Source: Manis javanica (Eukaryota > Chordata > Mammalia > Pholidota > Manidae). From it: a stretch of 64,000 bases of DNA. Made by a program: the position numbers and the translations under genes. The notes beneath the pieces are model-generated. The model searched no databases and was not told where the DNA came from. It was given only the letters and a program-made list of their open reading frames with translations. The DNA is taken from assembly GCF_040802235.1 (NCBI RefSeq), contig NC_133158.1, positions 156,376,401 through 156,440,400 of the forward strand, given 5' to 3'. This document shows, in pieces, positions 1-12,830 of this stretch. Each line of letters begins with the position of its first letter. Position 1 is the stretch's first letter.

Positions 1-2160
1 CATGTCAGCCATTAGTGTTGCTATTTATCTAAAACCTACTGTAGTGACTTTCACTCTCTTGAATTGCCATCTTAACTACCTTTGTCTTTAGCAACTATTC
101 GAAGTCACTTTCATTAGAAAAATTACAGGAATTATATTTTTCTAACAGCCTTTCTATTGGTAGAGCATAGTAATATAGACATGAAAGTACATTTTTGATG
201 TGTATGAACACAGCAACTGATTAATTAAATGTTCCAGACTCCACAAATTAACTTAGACAGTATTATCAGATATTGGCTATCATCAAGTGCATCAAGCTCT
301 TCACTTGTTTCATATATTAAAATACAGTGATCAATGCATTAAAAAATCTCTAAAGGAAATTAGTGTTTCAGTGGGGGGATGGGGCTGTCTCTTCCTGGAA
401 GGCTATTTTCCATTCGGGTACCTATCCGGCCTCAAATAAATACTTCAGCAAGTCACACCTAGCCTTTAGAACTGTTCTGAAAGCATTCTTCACAGAAACG
501 TATTTAGATATATGAGACCAAAATGGCTACAATATAATTTCTTTGCATCTGCATATATTCCTTGTTCCTCATAGTCAAGGAACAAATATCATCTTAAGCA
601 TCACCTTCCTTATGAAATAAATTTAAAAATGTGTTACTAAGAGAATGTTAGGGAAGGTTATTTTTAATATATGCAAGCATAATCACATAAGGCTGATCTC
701 TTTTATTGCAAAAGTTTTCTCAATGTACATAATACTAAGTTTCATATTAAAAAGACATGGAGATCTACTTTCACAACATAATTTGAAATGTGGAGAAAAA
801 AATGTCACATGCTGAGCAATGAAATTGAATTTTTTTTTGAAGGAGACCTCTCCATTTCATGCAGGTCTTCCATATTTTTAAGTTAAAAAAAACAGAAATC
901 TGCAAAATATTTTGGCAAAAATCTGTGGAACTCTGCAGGGGTCCAGGGAGTAGAGCAACATTTCTTCCCTGCATTGCATAAATAAATCATTTACTGGCCC
1001 CATCCTCACTTAGCACCACTGAAATAATAACAGAGAAACTTGTATGAAAGTAATTCTCTGTCCACTACAATCGCTCATGCTTGTTTTAGAATTATTAATC
1101 AAAATGAGACATGTTGAATATATAACTAGAAAGAGTTATCCGGTGGCTGTAGGCTTGTGGCTAAGTATTTAGAGATGACTTCGTGTCTCTTCAAAACAGG
1201 TGACTGTGACAAGACAACTTCATCACTGAAAAATTGGCCTGAGCAGAGATTTTGGCCTAAAAAAACACCACCCTCAGCACTGACAAATATTATCAGTAAC
1301 ACTGTTGTTTGGGACATAAGTCAAAGGAATTACACTACTGTCTCCAATCAACAGAAACCTTTAGGATAATTTGTCTTATCTCCAATCAACAGAAACCCTT
1401 AGGAATTCAAACATATAGCATGAAACTTAAAAATGTACCAAGATACCCATTTTCACTGAGACGTTCAATACTCTTTTCTCCAAGAGCTAGCTTTCTCCAC
1501 TATGTCACTCTGATCACTTTGTGTCTGTTTGGCTCTGTGAATCTGAGTGTCACCAGTAGGGTGGCAGAGCCCTTTGTTTCACCGTAAGGCTTCATTATTC
1601 TTTTGTAAATATATGTATATATATAAGGACTGGCTTTAATGTCCAGGAAACAGTTTAAGCTAAATTATAAGCCAGGGAAAAGTTCTGGAAGAAGAACAAC
1701 CACTCACCACCACTTTTTAATGTTTTCTCCACAAGTTTGATGAACTTTTCCAGGGCTTCCAGTGTCTTTCTACTTCCCAGGACCTCCTCTGCGATATAGT
1801 CTACATCTTTTCTTCCTGAGAAGTTGCCCTGTTCTATACCCTTAATACATCCATTTCATGTTCTGTTCTAATCAGCATCCTGCAAAGTTTTCCATTTGTA
1901 TGTGGACCATATCCATTTATACATTTTGAATTCATACACAAATCATTGATTTGTACTTCACAACAAAGTAGTTAGCCTTTGTGTCTTATCCCTCCCAATG
2001 GCCTTTTAAGTACACTCAAGTTCATAACCCAAACTAAGTCTCTGTGAAATGTCAGTCATTGATATGTAAATTAGCAATGTATACTGGCACATGAAAGCCT
2101 TCTTGACATCTTGCAAATAATCAATTAGGGCTGTATAATCTAGCTATGTTTAGAATTAGC
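1..2160. other. AT-rich unique DNA, no gene seen
   Basis: Open frames are short on both strands, with no splice context or family resemblance that I recognise. The only structure noticed is a small tandem duplication near 1,341-1,404 and short (TA)n runs near 1,610-1,625. Confidence 0.6.
1341..1404. repeat. 38-bp imperfect tandem duplication
   Basis: A 26-bp block beginning TCTCCAATCAACAGAAACC at 1,341 recurs at 1,379 with one base change. The copies are spaced 38 bp apart, so this is a direct tandem duplication whose second unit is partial. It is non-coding as far as can be seen. Confidence 0.75.
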
Positions 2161-2164
2161 CTTT

Positions 2165-2320
2165 AAAAATGGCTTTACTATGGTATGAACTACTTATCAT
2201 TATATGTACCCATTCTAAGTGTACAGTACAATTATTTGTAGTAAACTTACAGAATTACATAACCATCACCACATCCAGTATTCACAGCAACTTTATCCAT
2301 AACAGCCAAGTGAGAACAAG
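2165..2320 (-). mobile_element. Old LINE 3'-end fragment (L1M-like)
   Basis: The stretch resembles the antisense of the conserved 3' region of old mammalian L1s: a phrase like CATTCTAAGTGTACAGTACA followed by AACCATCACCACATCCAG. It is divergent, short and non-coding. A plus-oriented LINE-like phrase (AATGCCCATCAACAAGCGAA) follows directly, so two old fragments may abut. The assignment is by recall of the repeat consensus, not alignment. Confidence 0.45.
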
Positions 2321-4200
2321 TCAATGCCCATCAACAAGCGAACAAATAAGCCAGCAAACAGAACCTGGCCTTTTTAATGAAATCACTACAAGTTTCATGA
2401 AATCTTAAATCTGATGGATATTATTTTATTAATTTATTAATTTCCTTGGATTTGAAAAAAAACAGAGTAAGCAGTTTGAAATTATCCTGTCAAAGTGAAA
2501 AGTGTTTGTACTTTAAGAAAAAGACAAGGTTTACAATGTTGAATGTCACTGAAAACTAGCAGACAATTTTACTATCTGTATTTCTACTCTTCCACTTACA
2601 TAATGAATGTCTTGTTATGTTACATAAACAAGACAGTTTGTTCTTTCAGTGACCATCAGTCCAGTTACCCAGACTAAGACTCTAGAAATTGATTTCTTCC
2701 AGAGCCATGTCCTAATGGTTCCAAAAATACAGGACCTAGCTATGTGGTCATCTGATTATTTCTAGGCAGAATACTATTTATGCTTTGACAACTTAAGTAA
2801 TTCATAGTTGGCAAAGAAAGAGATAATGGAAATAAGTGTACCACTGGAGAATAGTTTTATGTGTCTTATAGGATCAAACTCTAATAAATTACTGTAATTT
2901 GAGTGCTACCAGTCCCATTCTTGGAAAATCCTATTCAAAATCTGATCCAATTTTTGCTAGGAATAAAGCTTTTATTGGATGCAATGTGGGCTTTTCCATT
3001 TAAAAAAAGGAAAGATTACAAAGACTGCAATTGTTCTATACTCCTCTTCTCCCATACCCCAAAATGTATGTCAGATAGCTTATATTAAAGAAGAAAAGTC
3101 CACTGGAAAACACTTCTATCTCAGCATGGAATAGCTTATGTCTCTGCTATCTCCTGACTGAAAACCACATGATCAAAAATTGAGTTTAATTTTATTTATA
3201 TTTTTCATTGTTAAAGTTAAAACCACTTTCATGTTTGTACATCAGATGGCATTTTGTTGTTTTTATCAAGATCAATAAAAAACAAGTCTACTCTAGTCAG
3301 GACATAATCATTTTATATCATGTTATCTGATTTACTTCTCTAAGAAATCTATATGATTAAATATTTTGGGGTAGAGACTTAATCACTTCTTGCAAAAATG
3401 GTTCTGCCCCTACCTAATGTAAATTGGTGCTTGTCATTAGAAATTATATTACTAACGCTGTAGTTTAAAGAGAATTTCATCTCTGTTATGCTAATAAATC
3501 CTTTCCATTAGGTCTCTATATACATATACCAAAGCAAAAATAGTAACATATGGATTTGTAAAGAAACAAAAAATACATGGCTCCTCTCAAAATTGAATGC
3601 CTGGCAATTAATACATTACCCTTGTCATTTGTATTAAGAACTCCCTGCAAATTTTTCACAATTTACCAATCAATCTTGGAGATTAATCTTGTCAATCTCA
3701 AGTACCATTTTCTTCAGGTCCATAATTTTGTAAAAGTCACAGGGCAAAGAGACCAGCAAGACTCCTGGAAATCCTGTCACCCCTGTATCATCCATTTGCA
3801 GCGAAGTTTACAGATGTGCCCAGACTGAAGACTGAGAGGCACAGCTCCCTTTAATCTTCTCCCATTAGCTGACAACATACATGCATGTGACAGTCAAAAC
3901 TCACATCCTCCTCTCCTCCTTGAGGGAGACTGCAGGGCATGAATTTCCACTATTAAGAAAGACGAAAAGGCATTCTTGTTTAATTTACCAAAGAGCATAA
4001 AGAATGCTATCAGAAATTGACCTAGACTATAACTAATTTATGTCAACCAAGCAAATTAAAACAAAACTGTGGCTGTCATGGAAAGAATGGATGTCTTTAT
4101 TAGGTGGAATGCTTGTAAATTGCATTATTATGATTCTCAACACCACAAGACAATTTCTTTTAATAAATCCTTTCCTTGTTGTTAGATAGAAAATACATAC
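2321..4200. other. Unique AT-rich DNA, no gene seen
   Basis: No convincing exon, RNA gene or recognisable repeat. Short open frames on the plus strand (for example 3,577-3,828) have biased composition and no homology I recognise, so they are treated as chance. Confidence 0.55.
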
Positions 4201-4204
4201 ATTG

Positions 4205-4935
4205 GTCTCTGGCCTAGTTCCTGGCACAGAGCTCCTGAGATTGTTGTAATTTCCTGGTAGACAGGAGTATCTTTTGTTCTACTGAGGCACTTCTGGGTGG
4301 TACCCTGGATGACTCCTGGATGGGGGCTGGTCCCCAGGAGGACCAACCCATGATAAGAAGCTCAGAATATTCAGTCCCACCTGCCATTCTCTTCAGACGA
4401 GAGAAAGGCTGAAAATGGAGTTAATGATCCATCATACCTATATGATGAAGCCTTCATGTAATCACAAAAATATGGGATTTGGACAGCTTCCAGGTTGGCA
4501 AAGACATCCACACCAGGAGAGTGACCTGTCCTAACTCTATGAGGACAGGAAGGCCTGTGCTTGGGACCTTCCCAGACCTCGCCCTGTCTATCTCTTCACC
4601 TCGCTGTCCATCTGCATCCTTTCTCATGTTGTTTAATAGGTTGGTAAATGTGTTTCCCTGAGTTCTGTGAGCTGCTCTAGTAAATTGATCAAACTTGAGA
4701 GGGGGGTGGTTGAGACATGGGAACTACAGCCATTTGGTCATAAACACAGATGATAATGTCTCAAGTGGGTATAGGATGGCAAGGGGTCAAGGTTAGTGTC
4801 CAGTGAGAAAGTGTCAGAATTCAGTTGAACTGCAGGACAGTGAGCTGGTGTGGGAGATCTGCCTGTTTGGGGGAGGGGAGAGGATCCCCATACATTTGGG
4901 GACCAGCAATGTCAGAAGTGAAGTGGGCTGTGTGA
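4205..4935 (+). mobile_element. Ancient ERVL-like LTR with primer-binding-site remnant
   Basis: The block contains phrases typical of an old mammalian class III LTR: GGACAGCTTCCAGGTTGG, CCCAGACCTCGCCCTGTCTA, TTTCCCTGAGTTCTGTGAGC and GTGTCAGAATTCAGTTGAA. A degenerate poly(A) region lies near 4,635. At the 3' edge, GGGGACCAGCAATGTCAGAAGTG resembles the tRNA-Leu-type primer-binding site used by ERVL elements (core TGTCAGAAGTG, about 4,910-4,920), which would mark the LTR/internal boundary. Only a little internal sequence follows, so this is an LTR with a trace of leader. The subfamily is uncertain. Confidence 0.55.
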
Positions 4936-7900
4936 GTGTGATACTAGTGGGATGGTAAGGGAGGCCTACAGGGAAGGAAGATCCAGAGGTGGAAAACTGA
5001 GCTTTTCTTTTTCACTTATGTCTATCAAAATAATGTTCACCTCATTTTGGACATAAGCAGTAAAGAACACTTTACCTGTAGACCTTTGAATGGTACTGTT
5101 ACAAAAATATCATCAAAACCCCTTCAAAATAAAATTCTGCTAAATTAGCCCAGTAATTTATAGGAAGAAAGAAAACCTTGGTACCAAAAAAAGGTGTTGC
5201 TGTAAATGGCTAGGAATGCTATTTCGGTCTCTAAGTTCCTAGTATATTCTGTTAATACTAATGTACCATTTTATTTTTGGTAGCAGTGTTATATGATATA
5301 AGAGATACACTTTGTTATATAATCCCCTTGTGCTCATGCCTTAAATGGGCTTCAAAGTATACCATGTTCCTTCAGAAGAGAATGACAACTCAAAAGTTGT
5401 TTCTAAATAATAACTTTTTAAAATATTTTGGTAAACATCAAAAATTCACATTAAAAAGTGTAGAATCACAAAATTACAGAAGTTTGACTATAACATCCTA
5501 TAACTTGTGTATATTGTATGTATAGAACAGTATATCTGGAGAAGTTTGTTTTATAATTTTTTTGTAGACAGTGCCCAGATAAATTCCGGACAAAGTGATT
5601 TGTGATAGATATCACAGGGGTGGGACAAACCACAGCCACAGGAGTTCTGAGGGGAACTATCATTGTTTCTGGAAGGGAATACTGAATCTTAACATTTGTT
5701 TTTGCAAACTCGTATAAAGATACTCTTTATGTTCACAATTAGCACTATTATTTAGCCAATTAAGTGATGGGAAATGGAAAAACAATGAATTCAAGGATGG
5801 CTTAAGAAATGAAGACACTTATTCAATTTTCAGACTTCAAAGATCAAAGATTTTATAAATTCCACTTATAGATTCCTTGTATATAAGCAAATGTATGACT
5901 ATGAAGTCTTCACAATGTCTGGCTGATTTCAATTGCTGAAATGTGAATCTGCAATAGAATTCTGCGGAAGTGGAGAACAACTGGGCAGCCTTCTCTTCTG
6001 TAGCTAAATTGCCCTACTCACAACTTACCTCTAGAGAGCTCATTCTGTATTTACTTAACTACTGTTGTCATCTTTCCTAAACCACGTTCTTAAATCCCTT
6101 TATACCTCTCTTAAAATTCAGTGACTGAACATAACATATTAAAGTTCTAATAAGAGCTGCTGTGCCCACTGGGCCACTATCAGAATCATTATAAAACTGT
6201 ATTACTCGCAATTTTTAAAAACTGAATTTGCATTTCAACTCCTGGTAGTGTATCCCATAGATATCCTCACATATGGACAGAAATGTTTATTTATGGTACT
6301 TTTATAATATTATATTTTTTCAATAAGTTATGCAAAATAAGAAAATAATTCGATTACTATGCAGTGTGTGGGTTTAAAATAATGAGATAGATCTATATCT
6401 GGTAACACAGGCAGATCTTTAAGACAAGAAAAATAATATTTATAGAGCTATATGTTTGTGTATATATACATAGAAAAGGCCTGTGGGGCAATTGCCAACC
6501 TGTTAACATTGCTTTTCTGTGAGGAGGAGAGTGGGACAGAAAGAGGATATGAAGAGTGATTTATTTTACTTTAATATCTGTGTATTCTTTGATCATTTTG
6601 CTTCAAGCACATGTCTATTGTGTCACCTTTCATAAACACATTTAAAGATTTCACTTGCAAGAAGTCCTTCAATTCACAAATATAAGTTGAAGTCTATTGT
6701 TTGCAGGCTAAGACCATGTAGTTCTCAATACCATAAAACAGTTGGTGAGAAAATATTTTAAATAAAAAGCTTGAAAGAATTTCAAAGCAAAATTGCCTTG
6801 TCACTCAAGACGTTTCTAATCCTCTGTTTCTAAAGAAAAATTTCCAGTATGAATTCAGTTCAGGAATATAGGGTAATGATTAATGTGGGGCCAGGTTCAT
6901 TAGAAAAAAATCTGGATTAGTAAAAAATGGGTACATGTTAGAAAGTTGTTTCTTTCAACAGTTAACAAATTTTCTGAGTTTGAACAAAAGTTGCTCAAAA
7001 GCTGGTCCCTTTAAGAAGCCAGGGCATGTGGGCTGGGAAAAGGAGGCGTAGAGAGGAGAATGAAAAGCAGTGGGGAAGAAGGTGTAACTGGCATCTGGGG
7101 GTCTTAACATTTCTGGCCAGTCAGTTTAGATCCAATCCTTAGTGGACATTAATTGACTTGAGTTGTTGAGTCAGAAGGGGTAGATAGGAATTGGTATCTT
7201 TTCTAATCAAGGAAGAAATCTTGCCTGTAGAGACTTTAGGCACATTAGCACAATCCTCTTCCATGGGGATTATAGTTCAGTTGCAGCTGTCTCTAGAAGG
7301 ATAAACATGCCTGTCACACCACAGCAAAATGGGAGATGGGGCAAAATGAAATTGTTGAGACTTAACAAGTCTCTTGGTCAGCCACAGAGTGAAAATCCTG
7401 GAGGTAATAGTAAAGCAACAGCACGAGCTAGCACTAGTTCTGAGTAAGTCTCCTATCCTAGATGGGAAATTAAAGAAGAAAAAATTGATGGTGTCTGTGC
7501 TTCTTATTTGTTCATGTCATTTTTTAATGATCAATCATTCCTTATTGAGCTGTTATTTAATGATGTTTATTTCAATAAAAAATATATTACTAAAAAGAGC
7601 ATGCATGTCCTTTTTATCAACCAGCTGCTGAGTCTCATCCATTTATATGTTAGGAGGACTAAACTACAAGGATATGGGAAATAATATAGCAGCACCGTTA
7701 CCTAGGGGTCATTGCCTTAATTTCGAGACAAGGCATTTAGAGAAGCAAATCTATCTTCAAGGCCAGCCAACCTTGAAGATCTATGTGCTCAGTCACCCAC
7801 GTGATAGTCATATGGCTGCTGTATAATCACCACCCATGCATGGCCTGAGTGATTCCCAGCAGTAAAATAGTAAGCCCAGTATCAGGGTCATTCCCATCTT

Positions 7901-7968
7901 TTCTTTGGTGCTTTTGCAACCAGCATACACCTTCACTCCTTTAATTAGCTTTGCTACTAGCAAACGCT
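4936..7968. other. Unique AT-rich DNA, no gene seen
   Basis: About 3 kb without an exon or repeat I can support. The plus-strand frame at 7,374-7,631 and others are low-complexity or lack context. CpG is rare and no CpG island is visible. Confidence 0.55.
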
Positions 7969-7990
7969 TGCGTGCGTGCGCGCGCACACA

Positions 7991-8030
<40 letters not shown>
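7969..8030. repeat. (CG)n(CA)n alternating purine-pyrimidine tract
   Basis: Sixty-two bases alternate pyrimidine and purine without a break. A GTGCGTGCGCGCGC-type core (7,969-7,984) runs into a CA dinucleotide array with one CATACA interruption. Tracts of this type are established formers of left-handed Z-DNA under negative supercoiling. It is also a likely polymorphic microsatellite. Confidence 0.9.
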
Positions 8031-8033
<3 letters not shown>

Positions 8034-8173
8034 CCCTGGTGACCATGAGGCTTTTCGGAAATCAAGATTAGCCTGAGAATATCTACACCTGCTTGCTTGG
8101 CTAATTCAGCCAAATTTTTATCAACATTAAGGCTCATGGTAAGGAAGAAAAGGTTTGTGCAACATTCTTGTTA

Positions 8174-8346
8174 TTTTTATCACTATTTGAAATGAAAATT
8201 ATACACAAGATCTATCACAGACACCCACTTCAACCCAAACTTGATCAAATTCATGGAACAGCATGGTGGAGAAGAGGGAGCTTATGCAAGTCTCCTGCTA
8301 TTTTATCACTATTTCAAATGGAAATCATTCTCAAGGTTTATTACAA
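8174..8346. repeat. Diverged local duplication (about 48 bp, 124 bp apart)
   Basis: The segment at about 8,174-8,220 (TTTTATCACTATTTGAAATG and what follows) is repeated with roughly 75% identity at about 8,298-8,346 (TTTTATCACTATTTCAAATG and what follows). Both lie in otherwise unique DNA and no coding function is apparent. It could be an old tandem duplication or part of an unrecognised repeat. Confidence 0.5.
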
Positions 8347-10290
8347 ATAAACTGATTAATAAAAATATGGTGAGAGAATTTAAATGTGAGTTTCTAAAGC
8401 TAACTGGGCTTTTCTTTAAGGAAGAGGTGGCAGAAATCTGTTAGCTACAACAATCAAACAGCCTGTAAGTGAAGGGGTGAGGAAGTGATACCATGGAAGG
8501 GAACAAATCCTGTTTTAGTATTGGGGAAGAAGCTGTGATAAGCATGGTACTCCTGTTATGTTAATCTCTAGCACACAGCAATTGACTGTGAATCATTATT
8601 GGTGTGAAACCTAAAACAAACATGTAAACTGCCATGTGAAAGTACCTTTTCAGACTGTGAATCAACATTTCTGAAATAAATATCATGCAAACAAATCCAA
8701 CTCAACAAATGTTTTACAGCCATCAAGCTTTTTACTTCTTGAATATTTTTCCAACATTGTGATACACTTCATCAAAAATGACCTCAGTTTATGGCATCGC
8801 ATTGCCTCAAAAAAAAAAAAGAGCCTTTTGTGGCTCCAACAATGCCAGTTGGAATCTCCATTGAGTAAAATTTGAGTTTATTTTAAAGGTTGGAAGAGAA
8901 AAGAGCCACTCCAAGCACCTCTCTCGGTCTCCCTCAGGGACCCTCAGGTTTTAAACCATGGCAGTCGATATGAATCTGGAATCCACAAAGGAAGGTTATG
9001 GGAGAAAAAAAAAACTGAGGCTACTTCCACATTAGTTCCTTGAACCTGTTATCTTGCAAAACTTCCAGGGAACACAGCCTATTTCACAAAAGAAACAGTT
9101 GTAAAGATGATTTGGGGAGAATACTCTTAGCTTTTCCACTGTAGAAAGGATACTTCAAAACGTAGGACTGGATGTAGCTACAGAAAGGCTCATGTTTCTG
9201 CCTCATAAGGAAGGGTCCAGACCTCAGACTGAATAAATTCCTAGGTGTTTGCCATTTTCTTTAAAAAAAAAAAGCAATTTAGGAAAATATAACTGTTAAA
9301 CTTACCTCTATCAAAAATGAAATTTTAACATCTGTTTTTCATTCTTTTACACGCAATCAAAAAAGATTTTTAAGTTCCCTATCAGCAAAGAGGATGGGAG
9401 TCTTTCAAAATAAACATTTTAAGGCTTTATATTTGCAACCATGTGGAAGAAGACCAAGCATTTCGATCAGCAAGGATGGCTTGCCCTAATATAGTTTTTT
9501 TTCTTATACTTTGAAATTATGCAATGAATTCATTTTTTTGTATAAACTGTTACCAAGTTAGAATGATCATCAACTCACAGAAAAAAAATTGGAAAAATTG
9601 CCCTATTTTAACCTTCAGTATCTAAATTGGCAAGTGACATTTTACATACCCCAATTCATGAACATATATATTTTAAAATGAGAAAAACTTCTGTAGGCAA
9701 TCTGGAATGTTTAAAGAAATAAAAACCCTTAATGAATGATTAAACACAGGATATCCACACAGCACCAGAGGAAGATACTCTGACTTGTATATAGTGCAAA
9801 GTAGAAAAATTAATATGGCACATGGATAACATACTTTCTGTAAAGTATCTTTTTCTATCTCAGATCCCATGTGATGTAGCAGTTGCTATAGTAACTGTAC
9901 TTCTGTTCAACAGCAAAATACTTATATACAGAATGTTTACATTTGCTCACCAATTCTCATTGAAAATTATACCAAATGGAAGTGATGAATTAAAATTCTT
10001 GGTGGATAAGCAGTTCTTATCCCTTAATTTTAAAAGGGATAATTCTTATTCATCAAGTAATTCTATCAAGCATGTTTTTCTTCAAATGATTATTAGTGTT
10101 CTTCATAAACTTCAGCATGTTATAAACAAAAATGGCTGAGCTAGAAAGAATTTTTAGCTTCACAATTTAGTAGTTTTTGTGGAGTACAATATGCTAAAAA
10201 GATTAATTACTTTAATCAATTGTGAACCAGTAAATAAGAACTGTACAAACATTTTTTAATTTCAGTTTTCAAACACCCAATGGGCTGATT
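8347..10290. other. Unique AT-rich DNA, no gene seen (possible 3' UTR at right edge)
   Basis: No repeat or exon recognised. If the minus-strand exon at 10,292-10,615 is real, the bases immediately left of it (from 10,291 downward) would be its 3' UTR. An ATTAAA-type poly(A) signal occurs on the minus strand near 10,255. Confidence 0.45.
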
Positions 10291-10291
10291 T

Positions 10292-10615
10292 TTATGCTCC
10301 ATCATAACGAGTCTTACAATCCTCCTCAATGGAACATACATTGAATAAATACCTCAACACATTTGCCAGCAAAGTTCTAAAATCAATTTTGGGAATGTCA
10401 TGATGCTTAATGCTATTGTGGTATAAATGAAGCGCACTCCTTGAGTCCATTTGGCTAGGATCGTGAGCGTACTTGGTTTCCCCAAGAGAAGAAAGAAGAG
10501 TAGTAAACCATTTTTCCAGGATGTCGTTCTCCCACAACAGTTTATGAAAGAAACATCTGTGACAAGAATCTCTAATGCTTTCCTCAAAGCCACAGCTGAC
10601 AGTAAGAAAGCATTG
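10292..10615 (-). CDS. Candidate terminal coding exon of an unidentified host gene
   Basis: On the minus strand a frame of 107 codons runs from 10,615 to a TAA at 10,292-10,294. It is immediately preceded by a good splice acceptor (GATTTGCCACTTTTAG ending at 10,616), and that AG is part of an in-frame TAG, so the open frame starts exactly at the splice site. The exon would begin in phase 0. The product looks like a folded soluble protein: amphipathic helices such as NDILEKWFTTLLSSLGETK and IDFRTLLANVLRYLFNVC, several Cys, and an acidic/basic C-terminus ending CKTRYDGA. The helical pattern is ARM/HEAT-like, which is inference only. I do not recognise the family. The other minus frame (10,354-10,593) is more hydrophobic and lacks this splice alignment, so I prefer this one. 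Upstream exons would lie at higher coordinates or beyond the window. Alternatively it is a chance ORF or pseudo-exon. Confidence 0.5.
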   Translation of the reverse strand, partial: QCFLTVSCGFEESIRDSCHRCFFHKLLWENDILEKWFTTLLSSLGETKYAHDPSQMDSRSALHLYHNSIKHHDIPKIDFRTLLANVLRYLFNVCSIEEDCKTRYDGA

Positions 10616-11117
10616 CTAAAAGTGGCAAATCAATCCCATTCCACCCTTCCCAGAGCATGACACCTAATTTGCTATGTATCACATGTATTTCATCACATGT
10701 GCTGAGACAGTGACACTAATGTGGAGGCTTTCATCCAAGCCTCAGCTGAATAAACACTTGGGCCATACAGTAGGCAAACTGGCATCCTTAAAAAGTCTTA
10801 TGTCCCAGGCAAGTTAACGTCACCTTAGAGAAGCATTTTTCTAACATTTAGTTTGTAATTTGGGTACATAAATGGAATCTCTGAACACTGTTTGGAAAAC
10901 TTTAAATCACCTGACACACATAGAGCACATTCTGTATTTCTTAAGCCAGTTTTCATGGTGTAATGCAATTTTTATGTGACTACCTAAAAATATATGCATA
11001 TCCAACAGACAAAAAGCAAATAACAGTATGTAAGATTTCCAATTAAGTTATTCCATTGCAGAACATGTGTTTTTTTAATGGCATAAGAAATAACCACAGT
11101 ATGTACATCTGAAACAT

Positions 11118-11310
11118 GTACCATTGCTTTTTTTCTGGTAAATATTTTATTGATATATGAAATACATCCCAAGACACAGATCTTAAATGTATAGCTTGGT
11201 GAATTTGCAAAATGAATACAGTTGTGATCAAGTGCAGAACATTATCAGTACCCCAAAAGCTCCCATAATACCTTCCCAACACATATACAGTTGATTTTAA
11301 GTTTGACACT
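11118..11310 (-). mobile_element. Old LINE 3' fragment (L1M-like, antisense)
   Basis: The stretch beginning AAATATTTTATTGATATATG and running through GTATAGCTTGGTGAATTTGC, AGTTGTGATCAAGTGCAGAAC and CCCCAAAAGCTCCCATAATA follows the antisense layout of an old mammalian L1 3' region. A minus-strand open frame over it (11,043-11,309) is therefore repeat-derived and not a gene. Confidence 0.5.
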
Positions 11311-11931
11311 AGAATCTTTAACTGAGGAAAAACTCTATGTAAAGGATATCAAGCAAATAAAGTTCTAGTAAACAGTATGGATAACATTAAGGGCCCTGCA
11401 GTTCATGAGGACATCTCTTTTGTTTGTCTTCTGTGGGGCTGCAAGTGATTCTTTTTTATCTTCCAACAATCAAGGAAATCACAGATTACTGTTACCTCTA
11501 AATTACTCAAAAAATTTATTTAACTCTATTGAAGTTTTGTAAAAATACAGGGGTGGTAAAAGAATATGCCACTTCTAACATGAATTGTTTTGATTATTCT
11601 ATTTCCCTTCCTCTTAAAGAACTTTCATGCAAATTCCTTTTTTCAATTTAAATTATACTGAACAGGGGAAAATACATCTACTATAATTTTCTCTCTCTCA
11701 GATTTCTCTTTAATATGATAATCCCCAAATAAAAAAAAGAATGGCTATTCTTAAAAACCTCAAATTAATGTAGTGTAAATGTGGTCCATCATGGTCTTTG
11801 TCCCCCAGGGTCCCTTACATGCTTTGTCTATGACAGCCAGTACATGGGTAGAGCCCATGAGAATATGAAATATTTCAAATCTCTATTTCCAGCCCCATCC
11901 TGAATTTTAGGGTAGAATTTTAGTAGCCCAG

Positions 11932-12251
11932 TGTGGGTAAAATTGTAATATTTCCAGAATATCTCGCCTTGCTTTGGTGCATTTGCATGTCCTCAGGGGT
12001 AGAGAGAAGTTCATCTCCACGTCCATGGGTAATTACCTGGGAAACCGAGGGGGTGTCTGAACCTGAGGGGTTAAGAGGAGGGGCTGGCTTGCTTGCTGGT
12101 TTCCATCCAGAGCAGGAAAGAGGGATGATGCTGGACTGCAGTTTGTAAGCAATAAACAGATTTTAAACTTTTTATTTCTCCCTTTGACTGATTTTGGTTT
12201 TTAGAGATATTTTGCCCTGGGATTTCCTTTCCCTGGACCTACATCCAGGCA
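11932..12251 (+). mobile_element. Solo LTR candidate
   Basis: The segment starts TGTGGG and ends CCAGGCA. It holds an octamer-like ATTTGCAT (about 11,981), a GC-richer U3-like middle, an AATAAA at about 12,151 and a T-rich region downstream, which is the order U3, poly(A) signal, R/U5 expected of an LTR. No clear target-site duplication is visible, so the exact ends are uncertain. I cannot name the family. Confidence 0.4.
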
Positions 12252-12459
12252 ATACCTTCAAGAAAGTTTCACATATTCACCTTAAAAACTCATTATTTTC
12301 AGAACTAAATATTCTTACCTTGATTAACTAACCCAGAAGACCATACCTCAGGGTCATCCTTAGCAATGTATTTTGTCAACAACTCGTATATTAAACGAAC
12401 AGCAAGTTTTATCATCTCTATGTCCAAAATATATTTTAAATCTGTCTCCTACTGTCCTT

Positions 12460-12830
12460 TCCCATACCACTGACATCCTTTCTTTTTTCTGAGTATGCTA
12501 TTGCAATGCCATTTCATTTCTCTGCAATGACTTTTCCCTTCTTTTGCCTAGCAAATGTGTCCTCAGCCTTTAAAGTCCATCTTGAAATGGTTCCTGCGCC
12601 AGACGACACCTGGACCCAACCCATACCTGGACAAAGAAACAGTCCCTCCCTTGCATTTCTCATAGCGTATGTCACCTTGAATAATTACATAGTCTTTTAT
12701 GTCTTCAACTGGAACAGGAACACTTTGGGCTGAAACAAGTTTTCTTCATCTTTATATTTCCAATGCCTCGCATATCACCTGCCCCGTAGGAAACCCTAAA
12801 CAAGCAATGAAAGAATGAAATAATAAAATG
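12460..12830 (+). mobile_element. L2 LINE 3' end
   Basis: The order of motifs matches the 3' end of L2: CCTTCTTTTGCCTAGCAAA, CAGCCTTTAAAGTCCATCTTG, CTTCATCTTTATATTTCCAATGCCTCGCA, and a terminal AAGCAATGAAAGAATGAAATAATA corresponding to the TGAATGAATGA tail. It is an old, diverged, non-coding copy. The open frame at 12,506-12,733 is therefore repeat-derived. Confidence 0.7.

Noticed and set aside
7808-8137. 109-codon minus-strand frame with a Cys-Val repeat
   Set aside because: The CV repeat is just the translated (CA)n microsatellite.
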